Shown: positions 20,296 through 26,948 of the stretch, in pieces
Position numbering within the stretch: position 1 is the stretch's first letter
How the letters are laid out: each line of letters starts with the position of its first letter
DNA from: Nocardia goodfellowii
GTDB lineage: Bacteria > Actinomycetota > Actinomycetes > Mycobacteriales > Mycobacteriaceae
Reading direction: 5' to 3'
DNA length: 64,000 nucleotides
NCBI RefSeq assembly: GCF_017875645.1
Contig: NZ_JAGGMR010000001.1
Span: 3,968,001-4,032,000 of the forward strand
Position numbers and translations under genes: made by a program
The notes under the pieces: generated by a model
What the model was told of the DNA's origin: nothing
What the model saw: only the letters and a program-made list of their open reading frames with translations
Database searches by the model: none

Positions 20296-20706
20296 TCAGG
20301 GGAGTACGTCGACGATGACGCGGGGGTCGAGCTCGCGGAGCTTGTCGGGGCGGTCGGTGAGGCAGGACCAGCCGCGGTTGACCGCTTCCAGGGTGACGTG
20401 GCCGGCGGTGACCATGGTGTCCGCGTCGCGGCGGCCGAGCAGGGTCGCGCCCACCTGTCTACTCGCGGGACCATCCAATCCGCGGATGACGGTATTCGGT
20501 AGGTCCAGCAGCGCGGACAGAATGTCGTGGCGGCGCACCGGGATCAGGGCGCGGGCCGCGATCAGCGCCGTCACCGGCACGAGCAAGGTGTTGCCCGCCT
20601 CCGACGTCGTCCACACCACGGATTGGGCGTACATCACCCGGTGCGCCCAAGCGGTCAGGGCCGCGGTGTCGAAAACAACGCCACTGAGTTCACTACGGTC
20701 CGTCAC
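20296..20706 (-). CDS. PIN-domain-like toxin candidate
   Basis: A 136-residue protein with the outline of a VapC-type PIN domain: VVFDTAALTAW supplies the first Asp, RDADTMVTAGHVTLEAVN the third acidic position, and CLTDRPDKL the last. Where active PIN nucleases usually carry Glu after the second strand, this protein reads VTALIAARALI, so one metal ligand appears missing. It follows an RHH-like gene on the same strand by 82 nt, the order expected of an antitoxin-toxin pair. It may be a weakened or non-nucleolytic member. Confidence 0.66.
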   Translation of the reverse strand: MTDRSELSGVVFDTAALTAWAHRVMYAQSVVWTTSEAGNTLLVPVTALIAARALIPVRRHDILSALLDLPNTVIRGLDGPASRQVGATLLGRRDADTMVTAGHVTLEAVNRGWSCLTDRPDKLRELDPRVIVDVLP

Positions 20707-20788
20707 GACTCCGCCCCGCTAGCGCTCGGCCGACTCGAAACTGCCTTGTATGCCGCCCCCGCGGCTGTGATCCCCCGGTCGGAGGTTC

Positions 20789-21085
20789 TCACGCGGCACC
20801 GGGACGGCGCTCGTCGAATTCCTTCTGCGATAACGGAGGCAGGCCCTGCATCGCTCGGGCGCGGTTGATCATCTCCAGTGGCGGCGGGCCGCCGATCACC
20901 TCTTCGACTTTGGCGAGCGCTTCGACCCGATCGAGCTCGGCGCGATCCATTCGCGCCTTCACCGAATCCGCCACATACGCGGAGACAGAACTGATCTGAC
21001 CGCGTGCTCGCCAAAGATCCAGTGTGGCCGCAATTTCCTCGGGAAGGGTGATCGTCACCTTCCGGGTTTTGCGCTCCGCCGTCAT
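20789..21085 (-). CDS. Ribbon-helix-helix antitoxin-like protein
   Basis: A 98-residue protein starting with a basic RKTRKVTITLPEEI strand and a helix typical of CopG/RHH DNA-binding antitoxins, followed by SSVSAYVADSVKARM and an acidic, flexible C-terminal half (LPPLSQKEFDERRPGAA) suited to toxin binding. On the minus strand TAGAAT ends 6 nt before the ATG at 21085, and no ribosome binding site is present, so the mRNA is probably leaderless. Such proteins usually repress their own promoter. Confidence 0.75.
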   Translation of the reverse strand: MTAERKTRKVTITLPEEIAATLDLWRARGQISSVSAYVADSVKARMDRAELDRVEALAKVEEVIGGPPPLEMINRARAMQGLPPLSQKEFDERRPGAA

Positions 21086-21091
21086 GGCGCG

Positions 21092-21097
21092 ATTCTA
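21092..21097 (-). promoter_or_regulatory. Leaderless -10 box of the antitoxin gene (TAGAAT)
   Basis: TAGAAT on the minus strand ends 6 nt before the ATG at 21085; a near-consensus -10 hexamer. Confidence 0.5.
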
Positions 21098-21185
21098 ACG
21101 GTGACATGCCGCTGAGCGGGGCGGTTGTGCCGAGTTGATCGAGCGGTTCACCCCGGTGTTCGCGGGCGGTCGCCGGCTCCGGCGA

Positions 21186-21191
21186 TATGCT
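21186..21191 (+). promoter_or_regulatory. Leaderless -10 box of the MFS gene (TATGCT)
   Basis: TATGCT ends 7 nt before the GTG at 21199. The ATG at 21187 lies inside this box, which argues for the GTG as the true start. Confidence 0.45.
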
Positions 21192-21198
21192 CACCCGA

Positions 21199-22821
21199 GT
21201 GACCACTGCCGACGCGACGACTCCCATTTCCACCTGGGCACCCCTGCAGTCGCGGATCTACAGGTCACTGTGGATCGCGCAGCTGGTTTCCAACCTCGGC
21301 ACCTGGATGCAGACCGTCGGTGCGCAGTGGATTCTGGTCGACGAGCCGAACGCGGCGGCGCTGGTGTCGTTCGTGCAGACCGCGATCACATTGCCGGTGA
21401 TGATGCTGGCGATTCCGTCCGGAGTGATCGCCGATCTGGTGGACCGGCGCCGGCTGCTGCTCGGGGCGCAGTCGGCGATGGCGGTGCTGGCCGCGGTGCT
21501 GGCGGTGACGACGGCGACCGGGCACACCACACCGGGCGTCCTGCTGACGTTGTTGTTCCTGATCGGCTGCGGTCAGGCGCTGACCGGTCCGGCGTGGCAG
21601 GCGATCCAGCCGGAATTGGTTGTGCGCGAGCAGATTCCGTCGGCCGCCGCGCTGGGCAGCATGAACATCAATATCGGCCGGGCAGTGGGGCCCGCGCTGG
21701 CCGGTGTGCTGGTGTCGCTGTCCGGGCCGACGCTGGTGTTCGCGCTCAACGCGGTCTCCTTCGTCGGGATCGTGGCGGCGCTCGCGGTATGGAAGCGACC
21801 GGCGACCGCCCGCAAACTGCCGACCGAACGCCCGCTGGCGGCGTTGCAGGCGGGGACCCGATTCATCCGGGCCGCCCCCGCGATCCGGCGGGTGCTGCTG
21901 CGGTCGATCCTGTTCATCGCGCCGGCCAGCGCGTTGTGGGCGTTGCTGCCGGTGATCGCGCGCGCGGAACTGGGGCTGTCCTCAGCGGGCTACGGCCTCA
22001 TGCTCGGCGCGCTCGGCGTCGGGGCGGTGCTGGGCGCGCTCGGTCTGTCCCGAATCCGGGCGCTGTTGACGCCGACGCAACGGTTGACCGCGGCGGCGGT
22101 GCTGTTCGGTCTCGCCTCGGCCGGTTCGGCGGTGCTGCCCCGCTGGATGCAGGCCGCCGGCTTGGACGCGCTGTGCGTCCCGGTGGTGCTGCTGCTTCTC
22201 GTGGGCGCGGGCCTGGCCTGGCTGCTGGCGATGTCGACCATGAACGCGACCATGCAGCTGCTGTTGCCCGGCTGGGTGCGGGCCCGCGGGTTGTCGGTGT
22301 ATCTGCTCGTGTTCATGGGCGGGCAGGCCCTCGGGTCGCTGGTCTGGGGTCTGGTCGCGAACGCCCTCGGGGCGGTGTCCGCGCTGGTCATCGCCGCCGT
22401 GCTGCTCGCGTGCAGCGCGATCAGCAGCGTGTGGTTGCCGATCCGGCACAACGCCGAGGAACTGGATCTGACCCCCTCCGCGCACTGGCCCGAGCCGGAA
22501 CTGGTGATCGAGCCCGAACCCGAGGACGGACCGGTCCTGGTCCTGCGCAGCTACGACGTGCCCGCGGAGAACGCCGACGACTTCCTCGCCGCGATGGTGT
22601 TCGTGGGGCGGTCCCGGCAGCGCACGGGCGCGATGGAGTGGCGGCTGTACCGCGATGTCGGCGTGCTCGACCGATACGTGGAGGCGTTCGTGGTGCGATC
22701 CTGGGCCGAGCACATGCATCAGCACCAGGAGCGGCTCACCGCCAACGACTACCTGCGCGAGCAGGAGGTGTCGCGCTACACCGTCGGTGTGGATCGCATC
22801 ACCCACCTGGTAGCCGTGTGA
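21199..22821 (+). CDS. MFS exporter with C-terminal monooxygenase-like (ABM) domain
   Basis: A 540-residue membrane transporter of the MFS_3 (enterobactin-exporter-like, PF05977) group. Up to twelve transmembrane segments lie within residues about 25-430, with the family loops VSNLGTWMQTVGAQW, GVIADLVDRRRLL and WQAIQPELV. An acidic linker rich in Glu and Pro follows, then about 90 residues resembling an antibiotic-biosynthesis-monooxygenase dimer fold (VLVLRSYDVPAENADDFL, WRLYRDVGVLDRYVEAFVV, HMHQHQERLT). GTG 21199 is preferred over ATG 21187. Substrate unknown; export of a small hydrophobic compound is inferred. Confidence 0.85.
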   Translation: MTTADATTPISTWAPLQSRIYRSLWIAQLVSNLGTWMQTVGAQWILVDEPNAAALVSFVQTAITLPVMMLAIPSGVIADLVDRRRLLLGAQSAMAVLAAVLAVTTATGHTTPGVLLTLLFLIGCGQALTGPAWQAIQPELVVREQIPSAAALGSMNINIGRAVGPALAGVLVSLSGPTLVFALNAVSFVGIVAALAVWKRPATARKLPTERPLAALQAGTRFIRAAPAIRRVLLRSILFIAPASALWALLPVIARAELGLSSAGYGLMLGALGVGAVLGALGLSRIRALLTPTQRLTAAAVLFGLASAGSAVLPRWMQAAGLDALCVPVVLLLLVGAGLAWLLAMSTMNATMQLLLPGWVRARGLSVYLLVFMGGQALGSLVWGLVANALGAVSALVIAAVLLACSAISSVWLPIRHNAEELDLTPSAHWPEPELVIEPEPEDGPVLVLRSYDVPAENADDFLAAMVFVGRSRQRTGAMEWRLYRDVGVLDRYVEAFVVRSWAEHMHQHQERLTANDYLREQEVSRYTVGVDRITHLVAV

Positions 22822-22867
22822 CCACACGATTCCGCCGGGTCGATTAGGGGCTGGGGGCGGCACCCCA

Positions 22868-22873
22868 TACACT
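22868..22873 (+). promoter_or_regulatory. Leaderless -10 box of secG (TACACT)
   Basis: TACACT ends 7 nt before the ATG at 22881; no Shine-Dalgarno sequence. Confidence 0.42.
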
Positions 22874-22880
22874 GATCGCC

Positions 22881-23114
22881 ATGCGGATGTTCCTGGATAT
22901 CCTCCTTATCGTCACCAGCGTGCTGCTGGTGCTGTTGGTGCTGCTGCACCGCGCCAAGGGTGGAGGCCTGTCCAGCCTTTTCGGTGGCGGCGTGCAATCG
23001 AGCCTGTCCGGCTCCACCGTCGTCGAGAAGAACCTCGACCGGTTGACCATCTTCACCGGCCTGATCTGGTTGATCGCCATCCTGGGCATCGGCCTGGAGA
23101 TCAAGTTCGCCTGA
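22881..23114 (+). CDS. secG: Preprotein translocase subunit SecG
   Basis: Small inner-membrane subunit of the SecYEG channel, 77 residues. Two transmembrane helices are visible, at about 3-22 (FLDILLIVTSVLLVLLVLL) and 53-73, separated by the family loop HRAKGGGLSSLFGGG. ATG 22881 is directly preceded by a TANNNT box and lacks a ribosome binding site. In M. tuberculosis it follows tpiA; here it is 6.5 kb away. Confidence 0.95.
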   Translation: MRMFLDILLIVTSVLLVLLVLLHRAKGGGLSSLFGGGVQSSLSGSTVVEKNLDRLTIFTGLIWLIAILGIGLEIKFA

Positions 23115-23778
23115 GTTCGGTTTCCGAGGTTCGGCGCTGTGCCGTTCTGAGTACAGCCCACTGGTAGTGCATCGATCCGCCGTCCCGCCAGGTCAGCCAC
23201 TCTTCCAGGGTTCCGTGGCGCGCTAGCGTGGTGCGGAGGGTGTCGTCGGTCCGGATACTGAAGAATCGCGCCGGGCCGTGTGCGGAGCTGTCGTCCCAGT
23301 GGTACTCGCCGCCGGTCTCGTTGCCCCATAATCCGATCGCGAGCGGAGCGCCGGGTCGTAGTACTCGGATGATCTCCGCCAGCGCCGCATCCAAGTCCCC
23401 ATCGGCGACGTGCAGCAGGGTGCTCATCGTCCACCCCGCTCCGAAGGTCGCATCCTCGAACGGCAGGTCCAGCACCGAAGCCACTCGGACGTCCAGGCCG
23501 AGCGAACGGGCGATCACGGCGCTCTGCGGGGCCAGGTCGACGCCGGTGTAGGCGAGTCCGGCCGCCGCGAAGACCGCGCCGTCCCGCCCCGGCCCCGCGC
23601 CGACTTCGAGCACGCTGTCCACCTCTTCGCGCAGCAGCAGGTCCACGAACTTCGTCCGCCGCGCTACCCGAGCAGTCGGCAGCGCGCGATCCGCGCGCTC
23701 GTGCAACTCGTTGTCGTAGTACGCGACCAGCTCGGCTTCTCGTCGCGCCCTGGGTGATTCGTCCATAGCGTCGATCAT
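23101..23778 (-). CDS. Class I SAM-dependent methyltransferase
   Basis: A 225-residue soluble protein with a Rossmann-type methyltransferase core: motif I VLEVGAGPGRDGAVFA, then TGVDLAPQSAVIAR, DLPFEDATFGAGWTMSTLLHV and IIRVLRPGAPLAIGLWG. The substrate is unknown. ATG 23778 was chosen because GGGAGAAGG lies 12-13 nt upstream, whereas the ATG at 23766 has nothing suitable. Its 3' end overlaps the end of secG by 14 nt on the opposite strand. The same frame remains open upstream antisense to the SDR gene, which is not coding. Confidence 0.85.
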   Translation of the reverse strand: MIDAMDESPRARREAELVAYYDNELHERADRALPTARVARRTKFVDLLLREEVDSVLEVGAGPGRDGAVFAAAGLAYTGVDLAPQSAVIARSLGLDVRVASVLDLPFEDATFGAGWTMSTLLHVADGDLDAALAEIIRVLRPGAPLAIGLWGNETGGEYHWDDSSAHGPARFFSIRTDDTLRTTLARHGTLEEWLTWRDGGSMHYQWAVLRTAQRRTSETELRRT

Positions 23779-23882
23779 GCAGCGTGACGTACCTTCTCCC
23801 GCCGGTACACACACTTCCCGATCGACAAGACAGTGGTTCTGCGCGAAGGCGGCTCGTCGTACTCGTTGTGCGTTTCGTTTGC

Positions 23883-24731
23883 TCAGTCGGCGCGGGGCAC
23901 GCGCCCGTCGACGTCTGTGAAGGAGTATGCCTCGGCGAGATCGGCTACCCGGAAGGCGTTGCCGCTGCGCGCCTTCCGATTCGGATCGGCGGCGAGGGCG
24001 ACGACCGCGCGGCCGGGAAAGCGCGGGGTTTCGGCGTCGGCCAGGTCGTAGGTGCCTTCGCCGGGGAGCGTGACGAGGCGTTTGCCGTCGGCGTCGGCCG
24101 GAACGAGTTGCAGCAGTTCGGTATCCACGATGCCGGGCCAGAGGGAGACGACCGTGACGCCGGTGTCGGCGAGGTTGTGCGACATGTCGGCGGTGAGCCG
24201 GTCGAGGGCGGTCTTCGCGACGCCGTAGACGGCGTTGTGCATATAGCGCTCCGCGCCCGGGGACGAGATGTTGACGATCAGGCCCGCCGCCTCGATCAGC
24301 AGCGGCGCGGCGAAATAGCTTGCGGCATAGTGGGATCTGACTCCGATATCGAAGGTCTCGTCCCATGCCTTGGGCGGTACCTCCCAGAACGGTTTGCCGA
24401 GCCAGCGGGCGGCGGCGGGGGAGTTGTAGACGTTGTTGACCAGGACGTCGAGCTTGCCGTGGTCCTTCTGAACCTGGTCGAACAGTTCGCGCACGGCGTC
24501 GTCGTCGCGATGATCGCAGACGACCGGAACTCCGGTGCCGCCGAGTTCGCCGATCTGCGCGGCGGTTTCGGCCACCGTGCCGGGGAGCCGGCCCGCGGTC
24601 GCTGTGCGGCCGGTGACGTACACCGTGGCGCCCGCCGCCCCCAGTTCCAGGGCGATGCCCTTGCCGATGCCGCGACTGGCTCCGGTGACCACCGCGATTT
24701 TTCCGTCGAGCCTTTGCGCTATTCCACTCAC
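23883..24731 (-). CDS. Short-chain dehydrogenase/reductase, DHRS1-like
   Basis: A 282-residue NAD(P)-dependent oxidoreductase. The cofactor motif TGASRGIGKG is at about 17-26, NNVYNSPAA follows strand 4, and the catalytic Ser and YxxxK appear in NISSPGAERYMHNAVYGVAK. An inserted segment and DTELLQLVP are as in DHRS1-type members. It is divergent from an epoxide-hydrolase-like gene, and the 53-bp gap between them carries a KstR-like inverted repeat. Substrate unknown; lipid or steroid-type carbonyls are inferred from that site only. Confidence 0.85.
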   Translation of the reverse strand: MSGIAQRLDGKIAVVTGASRGIGKGIALELGAAGATVYVTGRTATAGRLPGTVAETAAQIGELGGTGVPVVCDHRDDDAVRELFDQVQKDHGKLDVLVNNVYNSPAAARWLGKPFWEVPPKAWDETFDIGVRSHYAASYFAAPLLIEAAGLIVNISSPGAERYMHNAVYGVAKTALDRLTADMSHNLADTGVTVVSLWPGIVDTELLQLVPADADGKRLVTLPGEGTYDLADAETPRFPGRAVVALAADPNRKARSGNAFRVADLAEAYSFTDVDGRVPRAD

Positions 24732-24756
24732 GACTCCGAGACACTACCGTGAAAAT

Positions 24757-24770
24757 GAGAACACGTTCTA
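24757..24770. promoter_or_regulatory. KstR-like inverted repeat between SDR and hydrolase genes
   Basis: GAGAACACGTTCTA matches the KstR box TNNAACNNGTTNNA at every fixed position except the first T. It lies between divergent promoters and could control both genes. KstR controls sterol catabolism in mycobacteria and rhodococci. A different TetR-family protein could also bind such a sequence. Confidence 0.5.
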
Positions 24771-24784
24771 GGTTTGGAGGCAGC

Positions 24785-25771
24785 GTGGTTGCAGAGCAGG
24801 GGCCGGCGCATCGGTTCGTGGAAACCGAGGGTGGGCGATTGCATATCGCCGAACAGGGCGAAGGGCATCCGGTGGTCTTCTGTCACGGGTTCCCGCATAC
24901 CTGGTACATGTGGCACCGGCAACTCCCGGCCGTCGCGGCGGCCGGATATCGCGCCATCGCACCGGACCTGCGTGGTTATGGCCGCACGGAAGTCCCGGAT
25001 GACCCGGACGCCTACACCAATCAGGCGGTCATCGGAGATCTGCTCGCGCTGCTCGACGACATCGGCGCTGACAAGGCGGTGTTCGTCGGCTTGGACTTCG
25101 GCGCGCAGTTGGTGTGGGAGCTGTCGTTGCGGGCGCCGGAGCGGGTCCACGGCATCATCGTGCTGAACAATCCGTTCGCGCCCCGCCCGCCCAAGGCGCC
25201 GTCGGAGTTGTGGGCGCGGGCGGCGAAACGGCATTTCCTGCATCTGGACTACTTCCAGCGGCCCGGTGTCGCCGACGCCGAGTTGGCGGCGAACCCGAAG
25301 GCGTTCCTGGAACGTGTCTACTTCTCCCTCAGCGCCGACTATCACTACCTCGACACCTGGCAGCATCCGGCCGAGGGCACCGGGTACCTCGACGTGCTCC
25401 CGCAAGCTCCGGCGCTGCCGTGGCGCTGGCTGGCGGAAAGCGATATCGACACTCTCGCAGCCGAATTCGATCGCACCGGCTTCACCGGCGGCTTGAATTG
25501 GTACCGTGCCCTGGACCGCAACTGGGAACTCACCGCCGACTACGCCGACGCGAAAGTCACCGTCCCGGCCTACTTCATGTACGGCGACCGCGATCCCGAC
25601 ATGGAAGGCTTCAGCGGCCGAGATCCATTGGGCACCATGCAGGCGCACGTGCCACACCTGCGTGCGGTCACCAAGATCTCCGACGCCGGCCACCTGGTCC
25701 AGCTGGAACGCACCGACGAGGTGAACGCGCTGCTCGTCGGTCACCTCCGGGAGTTGTTCGAACCCGCCTAG
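24785..25771 (+). CDS. Alpha/beta hydrolase, epoxide-hydrolase-like
   Basis: A 328-residue soluble hydrolase. HGFP oxyanion motif (VVFCHGFPHTWYMWH) at about 33-47, nucleophile Asp in VGLDFGAQLVW, and the C-terminal acid/His in GDRDPDMEG and DAGHLVQLERTDEV. An Asp nucleophile and lid tyrosines fit epoxide hydrolases better than esterases. The GTG start at 24785 follows GGAGG by 4 nt; an upstream ATG at 24749 would place the KstR-like site inside the gene and is less likely. Probably co-regulated with the divergent SDR. Confidence 0.85.
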   Translation: MVAEQGPAHRFVETEGGRLHIAEQGEGHPVVFCHGFPHTWYMWHRQLPAVAAAGYRAIAPDLRGYGRTEVPDDPDAYTNQAVIGDLLALLDDIGADKAVFVGLDFGAQLVWELSLRAPERVHGIIVLNNPFAPRPPKAPSELWARAAKRHFLHLDYFQRPGVADAELAANPKAFLERVYFSLSADYHYLDTWQHPAEGTGYLDVLPQAPALPWRWLAESDIDTLAAEFDRTGFTGGLNWYRALDRNWELTADYADAKVTVPAYFMYGDRDPDMEGFSGRDPLGTMQAHVPHLRAVTKISDAGHLVQLERTDEVNALLVGHLRELFEPA

Positions 25772-25833
25772 CGGCCGTGGAATCGGCTGTAGCTCATAAG
25801 GTTTCGATAAGCGAATCTGTCGGTCGCCCCGGA

Positions 25834-25839
25834 TACTGT
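25834..25839 (+). promoter_or_regulatory. Leaderless -10 box of the DUF7691 gene (TACTGT)
   Basis: TACTGT ends 6 nt before the ATG at 25846. Confidence 0.4.
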
Positions 25840-25845
25840 CGCGCC

Positions 25846-26445
25846 ATGAGTTACAGCCTGAGCCTCTACCTGGTCGATCTCGACAAAGTCCGGTCCGCGA
25901 TCGGATCCGGGGACGACGAGCTGCGGCGGAGGATCGTCGGACGGTTCGAAGCGCGGTTCGCTCACGACGACGAGTACTTCGCCGACGAGATCGCGGTGGG
26001 CGCGCCGAAGAAGTACGAGGCAGTGCGGGCGGTGCTCGACGGAGGCCCGTTCGACGACTCCTACGGGCATCTGTATGGCTATGCGTACCAGGCGATCTGT
26101 GAATTCCACGGGCGTTTCCTCGACAACAGTTCGTTCAGCCCGTTCCGCAGCGGCTGGCTCGAACTCGTCGACGAGGGCATGGCCGCGCTCGGTATGGACG
26201 CCCGGGTCGGCGACTTCTGGTACGGCAGTCTCCCCGCCGCGTTACCGCGCCCGGAATTCGTGCCGTGCTACGGCGAATGGACCGCCGACGAGTGCGCGAA
26301 ACTGCTGGAGCAGTGGGCGGCGACGACCCCCGAGCAGTACGCGGACCTGGATCCGTATGTCCTCGAAGCCATCGAGTCCTGCGTCGGCTGGGCCCGCGCT
26401 GCCCGAGCCGAACCGGGCACGGGCGTCGCGGGTTTCTTCTTCTGA
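25846..26445 (+). CDS. DUF7691-type hypothetical protein
   Basis: A 199-residue acidic soluble protein opening MSYSLSLYLVDLDKVRSAIG, an N-terminus I associate with DUF7691 proteins of actinomycetes. It contains YGYAYQAICEFHGRFLDN, FWYGSLPAALPRPEFVPCYGEW and an aromatic-rich C-terminal third. There is no signal peptide or membrane helix. Its function is unknown; related proteins resemble immunity-type proteins in size and charge, but no toxin gene lies beside it. It converges with the next gene, leaving 9 nt between the stops. Confidence 0.65.
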   Translation: MSYSLSLYLVDLDKVRSAIGSGDDELRRRIVGRFEARFAHDDEYFADEIAVGAPKKYEAVRAVLDGGPFDDSYGHLYGYAYQAICEFHGRFLDNSSFSPFRSGWLELVDEGMAALGMDARVGDFWYGSLPAALPRPEFVPCYGEWTADECAKLLEQWAATTPEQYADLDPYVLEAIESCVGWARAARAEPGTGVAGFFF

Positions 26446-26454
26446 CCGGTCGCG

Positions 26455-26928
26455 CTAGCGGTATTCGCTTGCCAACGGCGGATATTCGGACCAGTGCGGG
26501 AGTGGCTTGCCGGCCAGGTAGGCGGTGAGGCGGTCGAGGACGTACTGCCAGCGCGGGCCGACCTCGGGAGCCTCGGCGGGGCAGAGGTGGCGGCGGACGA
26601 GTTCGAGGTTGGTGAGGACGCCGACCTGAGTGAGGCGCAGTTCGACGACACAGCCGTCGAGATGGAGGGCCAGTTCGTGCGGGGCGACGCAGTGTTCCAC
26701 CCGGACGGCGAGGGGGCCGGGCACGGGGCCGCCGAGCGGCTGGACGGTCAGGTTGCCGCCGTCTCCGGACACCGTTCCCAGCCAGCGGGACAGCTGGCCG
26801 CGGCCGGTGCAGGCGGACCAGACCTCGGGGACCGGCAGGCGGAAAGATCGCAGATAGTGCAGCAGGACGAGGTCGGCCTCGCGATCATGCTCGGGACGCA
26901 CCTCGCCGAGCGTGGACATCGTGGTCAT
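26455..26928 (-). CDS. SRPBCC/AHSA1-like protein downstream of the E1 gene
   Basis: A 157-residue protein with the pattern of the START/SRPBCC fold used by AHSA1-like proteins: LRSFRLPVPEVWSACTGRGQLSRWLG near the N-terminus (about 25-50), GPLAVRVEHCV in the middle and a long C-terminal helix (GPRWQYVLDRLTAYLAGKPLP). It starts 20 nt after the fused E1 gene on the same strand, behind GGAAAGGAC, so the two form an operon. A small-molecule binding or folding role is plausible, but nothing specific can be said. Confidence 0.7.
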   Translation of the reverse strand: MTTMSTLGEVRPEHDREADLVLLHYLRSFRLPVPEVWSACTGRGQLSRWLGTVSGDGGNLTVQPLGGPVPGPLAVRVEHCVAPHELALHLDGCVVELRLTQVGVLTNLELVRRHLCPAEAPEVGPRWQYVLDRLTAYLAGKPLPHWSEYPPLASEYR

Positions 26929-26948
26929 GCGGCTGTCCTTTCCATGCG

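Noticed and set aside
24732..25745. Minus-strand open frame opposite the epoxide hydrolase gene
   Set aside because: No motifs, no start signal, and the plus strand has a complete alpha/beta hydrolase with catalytic residues.
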